Assembly (NCBI GenBank): GCA_961205875.1
Contig: OY540812.1
Span: forward strand, 16,244,001-16,308,000
DNA: 64,000 nt
Origin: Sialis fuliginosa
Taxonomy: Eukaryota > Arthropoda > Insecta > Megaloptera > Sialidae
Reading direction: 5' to 3'
In this document: positions 12,665 to 23,514 of the stretch, in pieces
How the letters are laid out: every line of letters starts with the position of its first letter
Position numbering within the stretch: the stretch's first letter is position 1
Translations under genes and position numbers: made by a program
The notes under the pieces: generated by a model
What the model saw: only the letters and a program-made list of their open reading frames with translations
Told to the model about the DNA's origin: nothing
Databases searched by the model: none

Positions 12665-13592
12665 TATATGTATGTATAAATAATAAATGGTACAATGAAT
12701 ATGCATAGAATACACACTTACATATAAAAAATGCTATATTGATAATTTTCTGCAATTGAAACATTTTTACCCATGTTTTTTTTTTATAAGATTATCAATA
12801 TTTCTTTTTTTTAGTAAACTGTTATAAAAGTATATTATACTAAATATTATATGATTCATAAATAATGGTTATACAACTGATAATAGAATTATTTTTATGA
12901 GATTCTAAAACCAATATATACAGGCTTACTGGGGCAATATTATTTTACTTATTGTTTCAGTTAATTTATATTTTTTTCTAGTTTTTAGTTTAATACAATG
13001 TTTGAAAAAAATGTGATTAATGTCGTGCCTTGTAGCCTATAGACCTATAAAGCTAATAATGTTAAGAGCTGACTGAGATGTCTCATGACGATTCATTTTA
13101 AAATATGATATTTATCAATTTATAATTGATTTTTAAAACCAAAAAGTAACAGTAGCTGCAAATTATAAAAAGGAATTAACTAAAAAGTTTTCTATTTCTC
13201 CTAGTTTGCTCTAACTTATTCATTTCCATATGTTATGGAAGATAAGAAATTGATTTTCTATTATAGTAAGCCAACATATATGTATTATACATAGTTCTTT
13301 CACATCAAAGATGATTATATCACAAAGTCTAATAACACAGTCATGACAGTCTCTTGTACTTTTAACATGACCTGCACATGCAATATGAGAAAATATGTAT
13401 AATAGTGAATGGTGCTAAAACAAATAATTAGCTTTCATGATTTGTTTTGAAAAGTTATCCAACTGTGATATCATACAATGTTGATGATTGTGGTCGAGTG
13501 AAAGAAATGATCAACATACTCTCATATCTTATATTACTTCATAAAGTAAGAATCAAAACCAAAAAGAAAATACATTCACAAACAAGTCGTAT

Positions 13593-14883
13593 TTATACAC
13601 GCAAAATTTCAAGAGATTTATTATAACATATAGCTATCCAATCTGGCTGCGTAGCTCCCCACTGTATTTGATTAACCTCCCCTTCGGCAGCCGTGTACGC
13701 AAGTATCGGATCTTCAATAGCTCTTGGCATTTGCTGAATATCCCATATAAGTGCTTGATGATCATCAGCAGCTGTACAGATGTGACAAGAAGAGTGTGGT
13801 GCCCAAGCTATTCCATTAACACACGCTCTGTGATTGTTTAGTCTTGCGACGGGTGTGCAGGGTACTCGGACATCAAGTATTATTACTTCACAAGCATCCA
13901 TCGCTACTGTGGCTAAATAATTGGGATCTTGTTTATTCCATGCGAGGCGTAATAAAGGCGTATGGGTAGGGTCCTAAAAAAAAATGTTTACAAATATATT
14001 TTTTATTATTGAAACAAATTATAATTATTACTAAGAACAAAGACACTTTCAGAGATATAATTACAAAAAATATTAACTTACCTCATAAATGATAGTCGAG
14101 TGTTCTAAATGTCTCAAATCAAACATTCTGACTGATCCATCGGCACCGACAGAAGCAAACATATCACGTCCACCTCCTGCACGTGAGAATGCTATATCAT
14201 ACACTTCTTTATCGTGAGCAATCAGCTGTGTCTTAACATGACCAGATACACAACCAGCCGTTCTTCCTAATATCTGACCTGTCTCAAGACCCCAAATTGT
14301 ACACGTTGTATCTATACTAGATGTTCCAACAAGGTTTGGATCTACTTCATTCCAATCAAAACTTGTAAGTGGTGCACAGAAATCTGAGTTTTTGTTATTG
14401 TTTAAAACACATTCCAAACGTGTTTCTGAATCCATTGCTCGCCATATGCGTAAATAATCACCACTATAATGATGAATAAAATTTAAATGACAATGATTTT
14501 ATCATGATTACACAAGATAAATTATTTACCTTGTAGCTAGTAAGTCTGGAAAGATTCCTTTACTATCTGGAATCCACATAATTTTAGTTGTAGGATATGG
14601 ATGGTCAAAGGTGCTTTTTGGTACAAACTCACTGCTATCTTCATCGAGTACAACAATTTGTACCTAAAAAAAATTTTTATTTGTTTAAAAGAACATTTTT
14701 AAATTATATGCTATTAATACATACCTTATTATTATACTCTTCTACAAAACTACCAAGAGCTAATCGAAATCTTTTATCTGGTCGAACAGACCAGTTCATA
14801 CTATGTAAAGGCCATGGAGCAACATACTTATAAATCTCTTTTCGTTTTCCTCCGACAACGCTTGATCCATGTGGAACAGACAT
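13593..14883 (-). CDS. DCAF7: DCAF7 / WDR68 WD40-repeat adaptor
   Basis: DCAF7 (WDR68; 'wings apart' in flies) is a conserved WD40 propeller that acts as a scaffold for DYRK1A/HIPK2 kinases and as a substrate receptor for DDB1-CUL4 ligases. Coding exons on the minus strand: 14725-14883, 14530-14663, 14082-14463 and 13593-13973, with clean phases, giving 351 residues against 342 in human. The protein opens [20 protein letters not shown] and continues with [20 protein letters not shown], which is characteristic of the family. WD motifs seen include [22 protein letters not shown] and [10 protein letters not shown]. No break or missing blade was noticed. It is head-to-head with TEX10, 665 bp apart, so a shared promoter region is likely. 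Confidence 0.95.
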
Positions 14884-15548
14884 CCTAAAATATTTTAATC
14901 AATATTAAATACATATTATTCTCTTTATAAAATAATTATATATTGAGAGTTCCATCAAAATATACCTGACAACTTAATAAATATATATTTTTTCTATTAT
15001 ATATTAAAATATTCACAGGAGTTAATTAATTAATGTATGCTTAGTTTACTTATATAATCAGCAATAACGATAAAGTTCTTAATAAAGAATACGAAATGAA
15101 AACAAACTCATAACCTACGCGGCGACATTCATCATAGAGAATGAAGATATATATACACTTAAGGGTGTTTACTATAGAATATTATCAATTATTATTAAAT
15201 TGTTTATTTCCAGTTTATAATAATATAAAAATACCTTCTCATTAATTTAAAAATATTATAAAAATGTAGAAATCATACAATGAAATATTTGTATGGTTTA
15301 CATACCTAAAAAAAACTTGTTTTATATTATTTTTTATATCCGTACTACATTAACTGAATAACACTCCAGTACATTTACTTTGTGACAATTGTCACATTTG
15401 CTCACTTGTGCATGCTTGTGCATTTACCATGTGCTTTAAAAATTTTGTGTGTGTGTAGTATTTATATTTTAAATATCAAATTGAAATAATGTGTAATTTA
15501 GTGAATTGTATTCTTTAATAAAGATAATAATAGTAATTGTTCCTTAAA
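14884..15548. promoter_or_regulatory. Divergent intergenic region DCAF7/TEX10
   Basis: 665 bp between two start codons facing away from each other. It must hold both 5' UTRs and promoters. No clear TATA or Inr motif can be called in this AT-rich sequence. A short GACAATTGTCAC palindrome-like motif lies near 15383. Confidence 0.5.
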
Positions 15549-18329
15549 ATGGCTAAAAATAATAAACATAAAAAGAAATTAAAATCAGAAAGATCAAAAG
15601 TTAAAATAAAAGCAAAGAAACTTGCAAAACCAACTAACATTACTGATACTAATTTCAAAGTAAAAAAAATTGTTATTCAAGAACAACTTAAAACACCACT
15701 GGAATGTGATATTCTTAGCAAGCGAAAGTTAAATATCAAGGTAAAAAATCTTTATTCGTATAACTGTAATATATGATCGTATAAAATATTTAATTTTAGG
15801 ACTTATTACGGCGCTTACAACATCATAATGTTTTATCTCGTAAAGATTCGTTATTAGAATTGAGGGAGTTAATACTTACTTACAAATCAATTGTAACATC
15901 AAATTTGAAATCTTTACTCGAAGGTTTATCACCATTAATACTTGATGAAGAAAAAACTATACGCAGAGAAACACTTAAAGTACTAATAACTCTAACTAAT
16001 GCTGTAAGTTCTTTAAAAATAGTGACTTTTATTGGTAATTTTTCATCAAAATAAATTACTATTTGCAGATTTCAATAAACCAACTATCACCTTTATTTGA
16101 TGTGCCTTGTTCATATCTTCGTTGTGCAATGACTCATATTGATGTAGCTATTAGAGAAGATAGCTTACTGTATCTTGATGTATTTTTGTCCGTATCTCCA
16201 ATGTTGGTGGCACAAAATGCTCATAATATATTTCCTGTATTCATTGGTCTAGTATCAGACCTAAGATCTGAATCAAAACCAGGTCGAATGCTTACTGTAA
16301 ACTTACAAAGCAAACAAACAATGGTAATGTTTTAAGCCCTTAGCATCGTACAAAAACGCTATAACGCTGTGTGCCGACCTTGAAAATCTGTTTCATGTTA
16401 TTTAATACGTAGTGTAACATGCCATCCATATTTAATAACACGAAACGTCACAGTGCTTTTGTAAGATGCCAAGTCTTTAGTGTTTCTTTTTTATATTAAA
16501 AACAAGAAAAAAATTCATATACAAAAAAGTTTAACTAAAATTGTAAATTATTCCATAGGTAAAATGGCGAATGAATGTCTTAGAACGACTATCATCAATT
16601 CTTTCTGCTATTTACAAAGGCGAAAAAGACAAACAAATAAATAACAACATTATAAATAAAAAGAACACTACACAACATCATTGGTATGAAAAAAATATTA
16701 CAATCTACAAATCAAATATTCTAGAACCTTTTGATGTGTTTGATGCTTTAAAAACAGCGAATGAAATTAATTATAATGAATATGCAGATATTATATTACC
16801 ACTACTTTTTGAGACTTGGCTAGAAGTTTGTCCGGAGAATCAACAGTTTCCAGCTAAAATTCATGGTACTATATAAATGAAATATTAGATGAATCTAAAC
16901 TTCTTAAATAAATAAATGTGTTTTTTTTTAGATATAAAACTACCAACAGAATCTTGGACTCTATTAAAACATATTATTGATATACTACATCTATTTTGGA
17001 ATTTAATAAATATATCAAATAATAATATAAATATATTTTCAAATAAATATAGACAAAAAATTATTAATCATTTCGTCAACCGATTTCCCTATCACAGATC
17101 AGATGTTCGTAATATGAGACAAAAAGATATATTAGCTGCAGATTCAAATTATGACACACTCTGTAAACGAGAAAACATTCTTGTTGTGTATTTGTATTTT
17201 TTATTTTCGAATAATATCCAAGGAGAAATTAATAATAATATTTTGAATTATTTGAAAGGTAAGTCAGGGAGTGCAATTGTAGCTAAATTGTACAAGTTAC
17301 ATTTATCTAAAATGTTCCAGAAGTCGTTTCATAAATAATTCTTAAACTTTGCTATTATTTTATATTTTGATGTAATCTATGTATATATTTAAAACTGTTT
17401 TAAATTTGTCACATTCTACTAATGCAAATAATGTTGAGTTGGATTTGTATTAAATAATATACAAATATTTTGTAAAACATGAAATAATGGTTTTTTAAAA
17501 GTATGGTGCCCTGCACAAAAGTTTAGAAAATCTAATACCCATTTTTTATAATTGTCAAAAGGATCAAGTGCTTGTACACTGGCGCCAAGAGTTCTTGCTA
17601 TATAAATGAATTAATTATATAATTATTTTTTTATTACAGATGCACTATTATCATGGGAAGCAAATGAGGAATTAGAGAAAATTTTATACTCAATATTAAA
17701 AACTATTTTTGAAAGAGATAATAAATATTGGAAACAAAATGAAAAAATATTATTAGATTGTCTCGATTCTCTCATTCGGTGTTATTATCACAAAAATTTC
17801 AGTGAATATTATCAGTCCAAAATATTAGCCTTAATTTGTGACGTTATTAACAAAAGAAAAATTAATGGGTAAATTTTTCATGATTTTACTTATTTATACT
17901 ATTTAAAAAATAATAAATTTATGTTGTTTCCTTTCGTAGATATGAAAAATTTTTATATGGACTTGTAGACAAATTACATTTGGCAAAAATTCCAAATGGA
18001 TTAATTGATGTTGTTATCGATTTATGTAAAAAACAAAACAATACAGTAAAAAAATCATTGAGCGATAAAGTGAGAAATATATTTGGTATGTTTTTATAAA
18101 CTCATTCCTACATATTTTATACATATATTTATTTATTTTTGTTGTAGATAACTTATATGTTAAACTAGATGACAGAAAAAAAATATTGCAGTTAATACAA
18201 ATTCTTTACTGGCTTCCTGGTATTCATCAAAATGAATTAGATCAAATAGAAAATCAAATAATAATGACAAAAGATAGTATTGTTAATCAAGCTTTTTGTG
18301 ATTGGAAAGCGTTTAAAAATAATACTTGA
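15549..18329 (+). CDS. TEX10: TEX10 / Ipi1-like ribosome biogenesis protein
   Basis: TEX10 is the animal counterpart of yeast Ipi1, a subunit of the Rix1/PELP1 complex needed for 60S maturation and rRNA processing in the nucleolus. Exons: 15549-15740, 15800-16003, 16069-16323, 16559-16865, 16932-17258, 17640-17868, 17940-18085 and 18148-18329. All phases match, giving 613 residues. The N-terminus is highly basic (MAKNNKHKKKLKSERSKVK), followed by the Ipi1 region LLRRLQHHNVLSRKDSLLEL, by IREDSLLYLDVFL, and by KWRMNVLERL. The C-terminal half is alpha-helical and Asn/Ile/Lys-rich, in line with local base composition, and shorter than human TEX10 (929 residues). The ATG at 15549 is the first methionine and fits the family start. 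A poly(A) signal follows at 18342. Confidence 0.88.
16339..16473. mobile_element. Short MITE in TEX10 intron 3
   Basis: CTTAGCATCGTACAAAAACG at 16339 is matched in inverted form by GTGCTTTTGTAAGATGCCAAG ending at 16473, with a few mismatches. Total length is about 135 bp, non-coding, and lies wholly within the intron. No target duplication was resolved. Confidence 0.5.
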
Positions 18330-18341
18330 TGAAAATATTTT

Positions 18342-18347
18342 AATAAA
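18342..18347 (+). terminator. Poly(A) signal of TEX10
   Basis: AATAAA, 13 bases after the stop codon. The close spacing implies a very short 3' UTR. Confidence 0.5.
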
Positions 18348-19009
18348 ATTTAATGTTTGGTAAATAACTGAGAATGATTTACTTATACATAAGCCCGGAA
18401 ATAATCCTAGACAGAATACTTCGATTCCTATTTAATGAAATAAGTAAAAATTATTTATTTCTTACTCTACAAAAAATTGTAGATTTTTCTATAAAAAAGT
18501 ATGAAAAATCAATATAATTACACCTTCAATAGTCACAGAACAATCATTCAAAAAGCACATTATAGCTTATAATCTCTTCTTTTTAATGTTTCTTGATTTA
18601 AATTCAGTCATTTTTTCAAAGCTGGATAACAATTAATCAAAGATGGAAAAGTTTTAAATATTTTTTACCATCTTACAATGTCACAGTTTTGTGTAAATTT
18701 TTTTTTATAACAATCTTATTTATTCTCATATCCATTATGGTTTCAGTTCAGTGCTATAAGGATTACTGAAGTTATATGGTATTTTATATATGATATTTCT
18801 TTAATTTTAAAATCAAACATTGCTCTTTACTCTGCATATGTCTATGATATACATCTTGACTTTGGCATTTCACTACAAATGAACTGGCCGCACAAATAAA
18901 CCAACCAAACACATTCTTTAAATAAAATACTTATATTCGCCACATTCTTTGTGCTGTTTTTTTAGTCTATAATATACATATAATAACATGTCCTTACTGA
19001 CTGATTCAT

Positions 19010-19629
19010 CATCGCCCAGCCGAAACCCCTAGTCCTAGAAACGTGAAATTTTAAGGGTGTCTTCCTTTTATGATGTAACCACCCACTAAGAAAGGATTTT
19101 TTGATAATCAACCCCTAAGGGGGTAAAAGTTTGTATGGGAAAAAATATTTTTTGGTCAGATTTACTTGAAACTTAAAATAAATGCTCTTCAATACAAACA
19201 ATGAAACACATATTTCAGCATTTTCCAAAATTCAACCCCTATAAAAGGTTGCAAGAGGGTAGAAAAATTTGTATGAGAATTTTTTTTTTTTTGTATTTGT
19301 TCGAATGAAACTGCACAAATAATCTACAAGAGAAATAACATTTTCGAAAATTCAACCCCTAAGGAATGGGGGGAGGTGTTAACTTTTTTAAATTTTGATA
19401 TATTTATCTATTTATCTACGTAACTGTTTATGACATTAAGGTAAATTTTGACAAAAAATTTCAAATTTCGACATTCAACCCCTAATAGCGTAAGAGGGGG
19501 ATGAGGGTGGATTTTTGATATGTTTATCTGCATAGCTGCTTAAGTTATAAAGCTGAATTCGAGCAAAACTCTTTTGGGCATTCAATCCCTAATGGCGGAG
19601 GTCGACATGGGGTTTGGTTTCTGTACTTT
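19010..19629. repeat. Degenerate array of ATTCAACCCCTAA-type units
   Basis: The motif CAACCCCTAAGG or a close variant recurs about every 105-120 bases (near 19110, 19235, 19355, 19478; a weaker AATCCCTAATGG near 19585). Between copies are similar G-rich stretches and TTTGTATGGGA-like words. This looks like a tandemly organised fragment of a dispersed transposon. Unit length and order are approximate. Confidence 0.5.
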
Positions 19630-19633
19630 TTAA

Positions 19634-20536
19634 CCTTTTAAGAACGGGAGTGGTCGAAATATCGACTATCCATAGGACAAAAAAATATTCGATGTTTTCC
19701 TACGTAATTTGATGCGCTGAATACGAAAAAAATAGTAAAAAAGATTCAGGGGGCACCCTTTATCTTGAAAATCGCATTTTCAGGTAAAATGTTTTTTTGC
19801 TATTTCAACCTGACAGTTAGCATACCTATTTTTTATGATGCACTGAATATGAAAAAAACAGTATTACGTCTCGCAAAAATCGTCTTCAGGTGAATATAAG
19901 GCCGAAAATTGAAATTGCCATTAGTTCCTACCAGCAGGTTAGCACTCGGTTGTTTTTTTCTTGTGGAGGATTTACTATTGTTATTATTACTATTATTATT
20001 ATTATTAATTGTTGTCCTGCAACATATCAATACATACATTACTCACACGAATACTCTACACAATCGTAAAGAATCCTCCATGTTGTATGTATTTGAAAAG
20101 CCTGCTTAACTAGACGCCTGTGCGCCTCATCGTTCACCGCTCACCCTCCAGGTGGTGACCCGTTTTTTACGAAACCGAGGCTTGCATTTGTGATCCATAT
20201 GGATATTTTTTCCATACTCAATGCATCACAAAACGTGGGCTCACCAATTTTGAAGCTAAAATAGCAACAACTATAAATTTGACCTTGAAATGCTATTTTT
20301 TGCCTCCAAAATTTTTTCCATAATTTTTTTCGGCACATCAAATTACGTAGGAAAACCCCCTTCAAATCGTCAAACTGAATTTTTTACTGTGAACTTTCTA
20401 TTACGGACGGGACTGGTCGATATATCGGCTGGCAACTTGATCGGGCACGCCACGTGAGAAATTAATTCATTTTATGTAAAAATTTTGTATAAATAAAAAG
20501 GTCGATTTCAACGTAAAAATCCCTGTCCTCTAAAGG
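19634..20536. mobile_element. Non-autonomous piggyBac-type element with TTAA ends
   Basis: TTAA (19630-19633 and 20537-20540) borders both ends. The left end CCTTTTAAGAACGGGAGTGG pairs imperfectly with the inverse right end CCCTGTCCTCTAAAGG. Inside, TTTTCCTACGTAATTTGATG (about 19696) is repeated in inverted form near 20334-20356. A subterminal GGTCGAAATATCGAC-type motif occurs twice in direct orientation (about 19652 and 20413). TTAA targets and CCTTT-type TIRs are piggyBac hallmarks. At 903 bp it encodes no transposase. Confidence 0.65.
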
Positions 20537-20729
20537 TTAACTAAGTTCCGAGATATTTATGATTTTGTGTAGGTAATAAATAAAAATAAATAATTATTTA
20601 ATATTTCATCACCTGTCACGTACCGAGGGTTGTAATTAGTTTCATTCAATCCGGCGGGAAAAATACTTCAGGGGAGGGGGTTTTAGGGGGAAAAACAACT
20701 ATACACTGAAAAAAAGTTTTAAGAATTGA

Positions 20730-20735
20730 TTTATT
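20730..20735 (-). terminator. Candidate poly(A) signal of LSM12
   Basis: TTTATT on the plus strand (AATAAA on the minus strand), about 200 bases past the LSM12 stop codon. Confidence 0.35.
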
Positions 20736-20931
20736 AGTCAATGGATGTAACTCGATCATCATTACTACATAATATAATTCAGATAATACATTCAAAATAA
20801 TAAATGAAGATAATTTTAGAAAAACAGAAACATAAATTTTATATAAAATTATACAAATGTACTCGTATATTATTATTTTGGAAATAACATTGTATTTTTT
20901 GGTACGAATACCAGTTTTATCTATCAATTTC

Positions 20932-23004
20932 CTACTGTTGTCCTAGAACTGGCTGTTTTAGGTTTGTTAAGCTAGAAATGCTTGAAGGAGATGATGAATT
21001 TCTAGCACTGGCTTGATCATTTAAGTGTTTCTCCACCTATCAAATAAAAAATAAACATATATTTTCTGTTTTAAATAATTTATGAGTTAGAAAGAATCTC
21101 CTATTATTTGTTTGTAACTTACTCTTATATTAACAGTCTTGCTCTAATATCTTTCATGTACCATTCTCAGTAACTTAGAGATAGATGTATTATATAAATT
21201 CATTTTATATTAATCACTACTTATGTGTACACTAAATGCTATAATTACAACTATGTAGTATGTTAAACAATATAATATTATGATATATAGACAGCTTCAT
21301 ATTAATCTGCTCAGACAAGACATTTAAGGGTTTATATTTTTTGAAAGACACTTACTACTTTTTTGATATAAGTATATTCCTTACTCGCTTCATTACCCCT
21401 TATATCTTTAACTCCATACGGAGGGCTAATAATAACATCCTCCTGCCAAACAACAATATCTGAACCTCGCCACGAAACCTAAAATATACATAAAGATTTA
21501 ATTCTTTTCATCTTATGTGCAAAAACATTTTTTCTAACAATTTTAACCCATGAAGATTACACTATGTAAACCACTTGATTTCACCACACAGTATTTTGGG
21601 ATCTAATGGACCAATTTTAAAGTTTTTTTTTGTAATCGATATGCCAGACAGTAAGGAAAATATATACATAGATGAGAAAATAATAAACTTTGCCACACTC
21701 AAAACAAGGAACAAAAAAATTTATCTGATATTGAATATGAATAAATATATAGTGACCATATTTCTCTTAATATATTACAGGTCAGGAGAGAGAAGGGGGA
21801 CCTAGGAGATTAACAAAATTGATTTTATAGTGTGGTAACTTCATTCTTTTTTTATCATTTGGTCACCCTACAAATTATATCATTGATAAATAATTAAAGT
21901 TACTTGAACTTTACTTTTGGAATGTGAAGCCTTAACTGATGTTATTACCAAACTGGGTTAGCATAACTTATATAACTTGCCCACATTTTTGCTCGGCTAC
22001 TTCAAACACTAAAATCGCTATGTAGTAGGAATACATAATTTTTTGGCCCACAATTTAGACCCTCCATTCTAGACGATTCGGAAATGATGCATATTCTCCA
22101 AACAGACTAGGTTAATGTAATCGAGTATGGTGTTCAAGTGTATAAAATTCTAGGTAGGTATACAATTTATATATTTTATATAATTTTAATATCTACATAC
22201 CTCTTTAATTGTTTTTGCAATCTGCATAAATAATTGTTGTCCTTCCTCGCTAACACCAGCGCTCAAAGCGCTTACTAACCTACGTTTCTCATCAACTTGA
22301 TTACGAACACGGGTGTTTAACTAAAATTTTTAATTTTTGTAAAACTAACATCTTAGATAAATTAAAAAGTAAATATTATTAAAGTACAATTTATGTGTAT
22401 ATATCAAATAATAAACAATGTTCAAATTACCCGTTGCAAATTAAGTGATAAGGGTGCCTCCGGTATGATATTACCTTCCTTTTTCACTTGAACATCGCTT
22501 ACTAGAGACAAATTAACAATATGTACATCGCTTAAGTTTATATTTCCACATGCAGATGGACATTCTGTGATACTCTTAAGGAATTTTATTATTTTTAATG
22601 TTAATGTTTTACAGTAGTCTATTATCTCTAATGTAAATGAAATGATAAACTATTGACAGACACAGTACGTTAAACCAGCCTTACCGTGTAATATGCACAA
22701 AGAAAACAATTATTGACATCAATACTAGAATACTCAGGTTTCAAGAACAGTTACCTTAAATATTACATTATTTTTCAGTGTGAATAGATTTATAATTTAA
22801 TGAAACAGAAATGTAAAAATAGGTTATAATTAGCTAACTAGATATGTAATTTGTGAAAAGGATACTTAAAATAAGCATTTTCGTTTGAGGATCAAATGCA
22901 ACAACTTCTCCCTCAATATCTTGATTGTAACATGTTTTACAAGTAACAACAGAGCCTAATGTAAAACAATCTCCAACCATTTGCTTACAACTTGAAGCAG
23001 CCAT
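20932..23004 (-). CDS. LSM12: LSM12 homolog (Sm-like + anticodon-binding-like domains)
   Basis: LSM12 is a small RNA-associated protein with an N-terminal Sm-like fold and a C-terminal AD domain. It is reported as a partner of Ataxin-2 in translation control. Exons on the minus strand: 22866-23004, 22431-22564, 22201-22320, 21356-21478 and 20932-21036, giving 206 residues (human 195). Key matches are GSVVTCKTCYNQDIEGEVVA, FDPQTKMLIL joined to KCPS, SAGVSEEGQQLFMQIAKTIK, EDVIISPPYGV and KKVVEKHLND. Intron 1 has a U12-type donor (GTATCCTTTT) and branch site; it must be spliced at 22564/22565 to restore the family sequence KCPS. The C-terminal tail is Ser-rich. The gene is head-to-head with BOD1L, 510 bp apart. 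Confidence 0.93.
22565..22865 (-). other. U12-type (minor spliceosome) intron of LSM12
   Basis: Read on the minus strand, the intron starts GTATCCTTTTC, matching the U12 donor consensus RTATCCTTT. It ends with a near-perfect U12 branch site, TTCCTTAAG, whose adenosine lies about 11-12 bases before the CAG acceptor. There is no polypyrimidine tract. Phase 1 joining gives the conserved KC/CPS junction, while the earlier AG dinucleotides in TTAAGAG would break the frame. Confidence 0.85.
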
Positions 23005-23514
23005 TGAAATATTATATTATCGTTTGACGTGTACCTAATATATCCGCGGAGTTTTACAAATATACTTTCTCTTTCTGATATGTTTTCAAATAATAGTAAT
23101 AGTTTTAAGTAATTTTCTTATTTCTGTTCTTTTTTTACAGTACAATATGAGAAATTGACAATGTTCACGCATGCGTGTTTAATGTGTTTGACATTGTTAA
23201 AGGTTAAACACCTTAAAGAATTCTTCAAAATTATTTTGCATACAAAATAAAATGCTATTTATAATTTTTTAATCATTTGCTATATCTTCAATATGCAATT
23301 AAATTGTGAACAATAAAAAATAATAGAAAAAATATTTATTTAATTAAAATCAAAATCAGCGCCATTGAAAGGACCACCAACACTATGAAATTAATACACT
23401 ATCAAATGTAAAATGCGAATAGTGACATTGGTGACATTTCTACACAAACAATAAAATTAAAAAACATCTTCAAATTATAGAAAAAGGATTTAAAGTGTTA
23501 ATAATATACACAAG
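23005..23514. promoter_or_regulatory. Divergent promoter region LSM12/BOD1L
   Basis: 510 bp between two opposed start codons holds both 5' UTRs and core promoters. It contains a CATGCGTG-type segment near 23170. No individual binding site can be supported. Confidence 0.5.

Larger units (their letters stand above)
8343..13592. other. Intergenic spacer between Shroom and DCAF7
   Basis: No gene was found in this 5.2-kb stretch between tail-to-tail genes. It holds the 3' UTRs, an (ATGT)/(AT)-type simple repeat with many short palindromes (about 9455-9540), the GTGTA-rich TIR element (10204-10978), a member of the GGAGCG-TIR family (about 11350-11655) and a foldback element (12495-12664). The remainder is plain AT-rich sequence. 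Confidence 0.7.
18330..20931. other. Intergenic spacer TEX10/LSM12
   Basis: Tail-to-tail spacer without a supported gene. 18330-19000 is plain AT-rich sequence. 19010-19629 is a degenerate repeat array and 19634-20536 a piggyBac-type MITE. The remainder carries 3' UTR sequence of LSM12. The Leu-rich open frame at 19909-20109 comes from a TTA/TTG simple repeat and is not a gene. Confidence 0.65.

Noticed and set aside
19909-20109. Open frame with a run of leucines
   Set aside because: The leucines come from a TTA/TTG simple repeat inside the piggyBac-type MITE; no start context, splice or family support.
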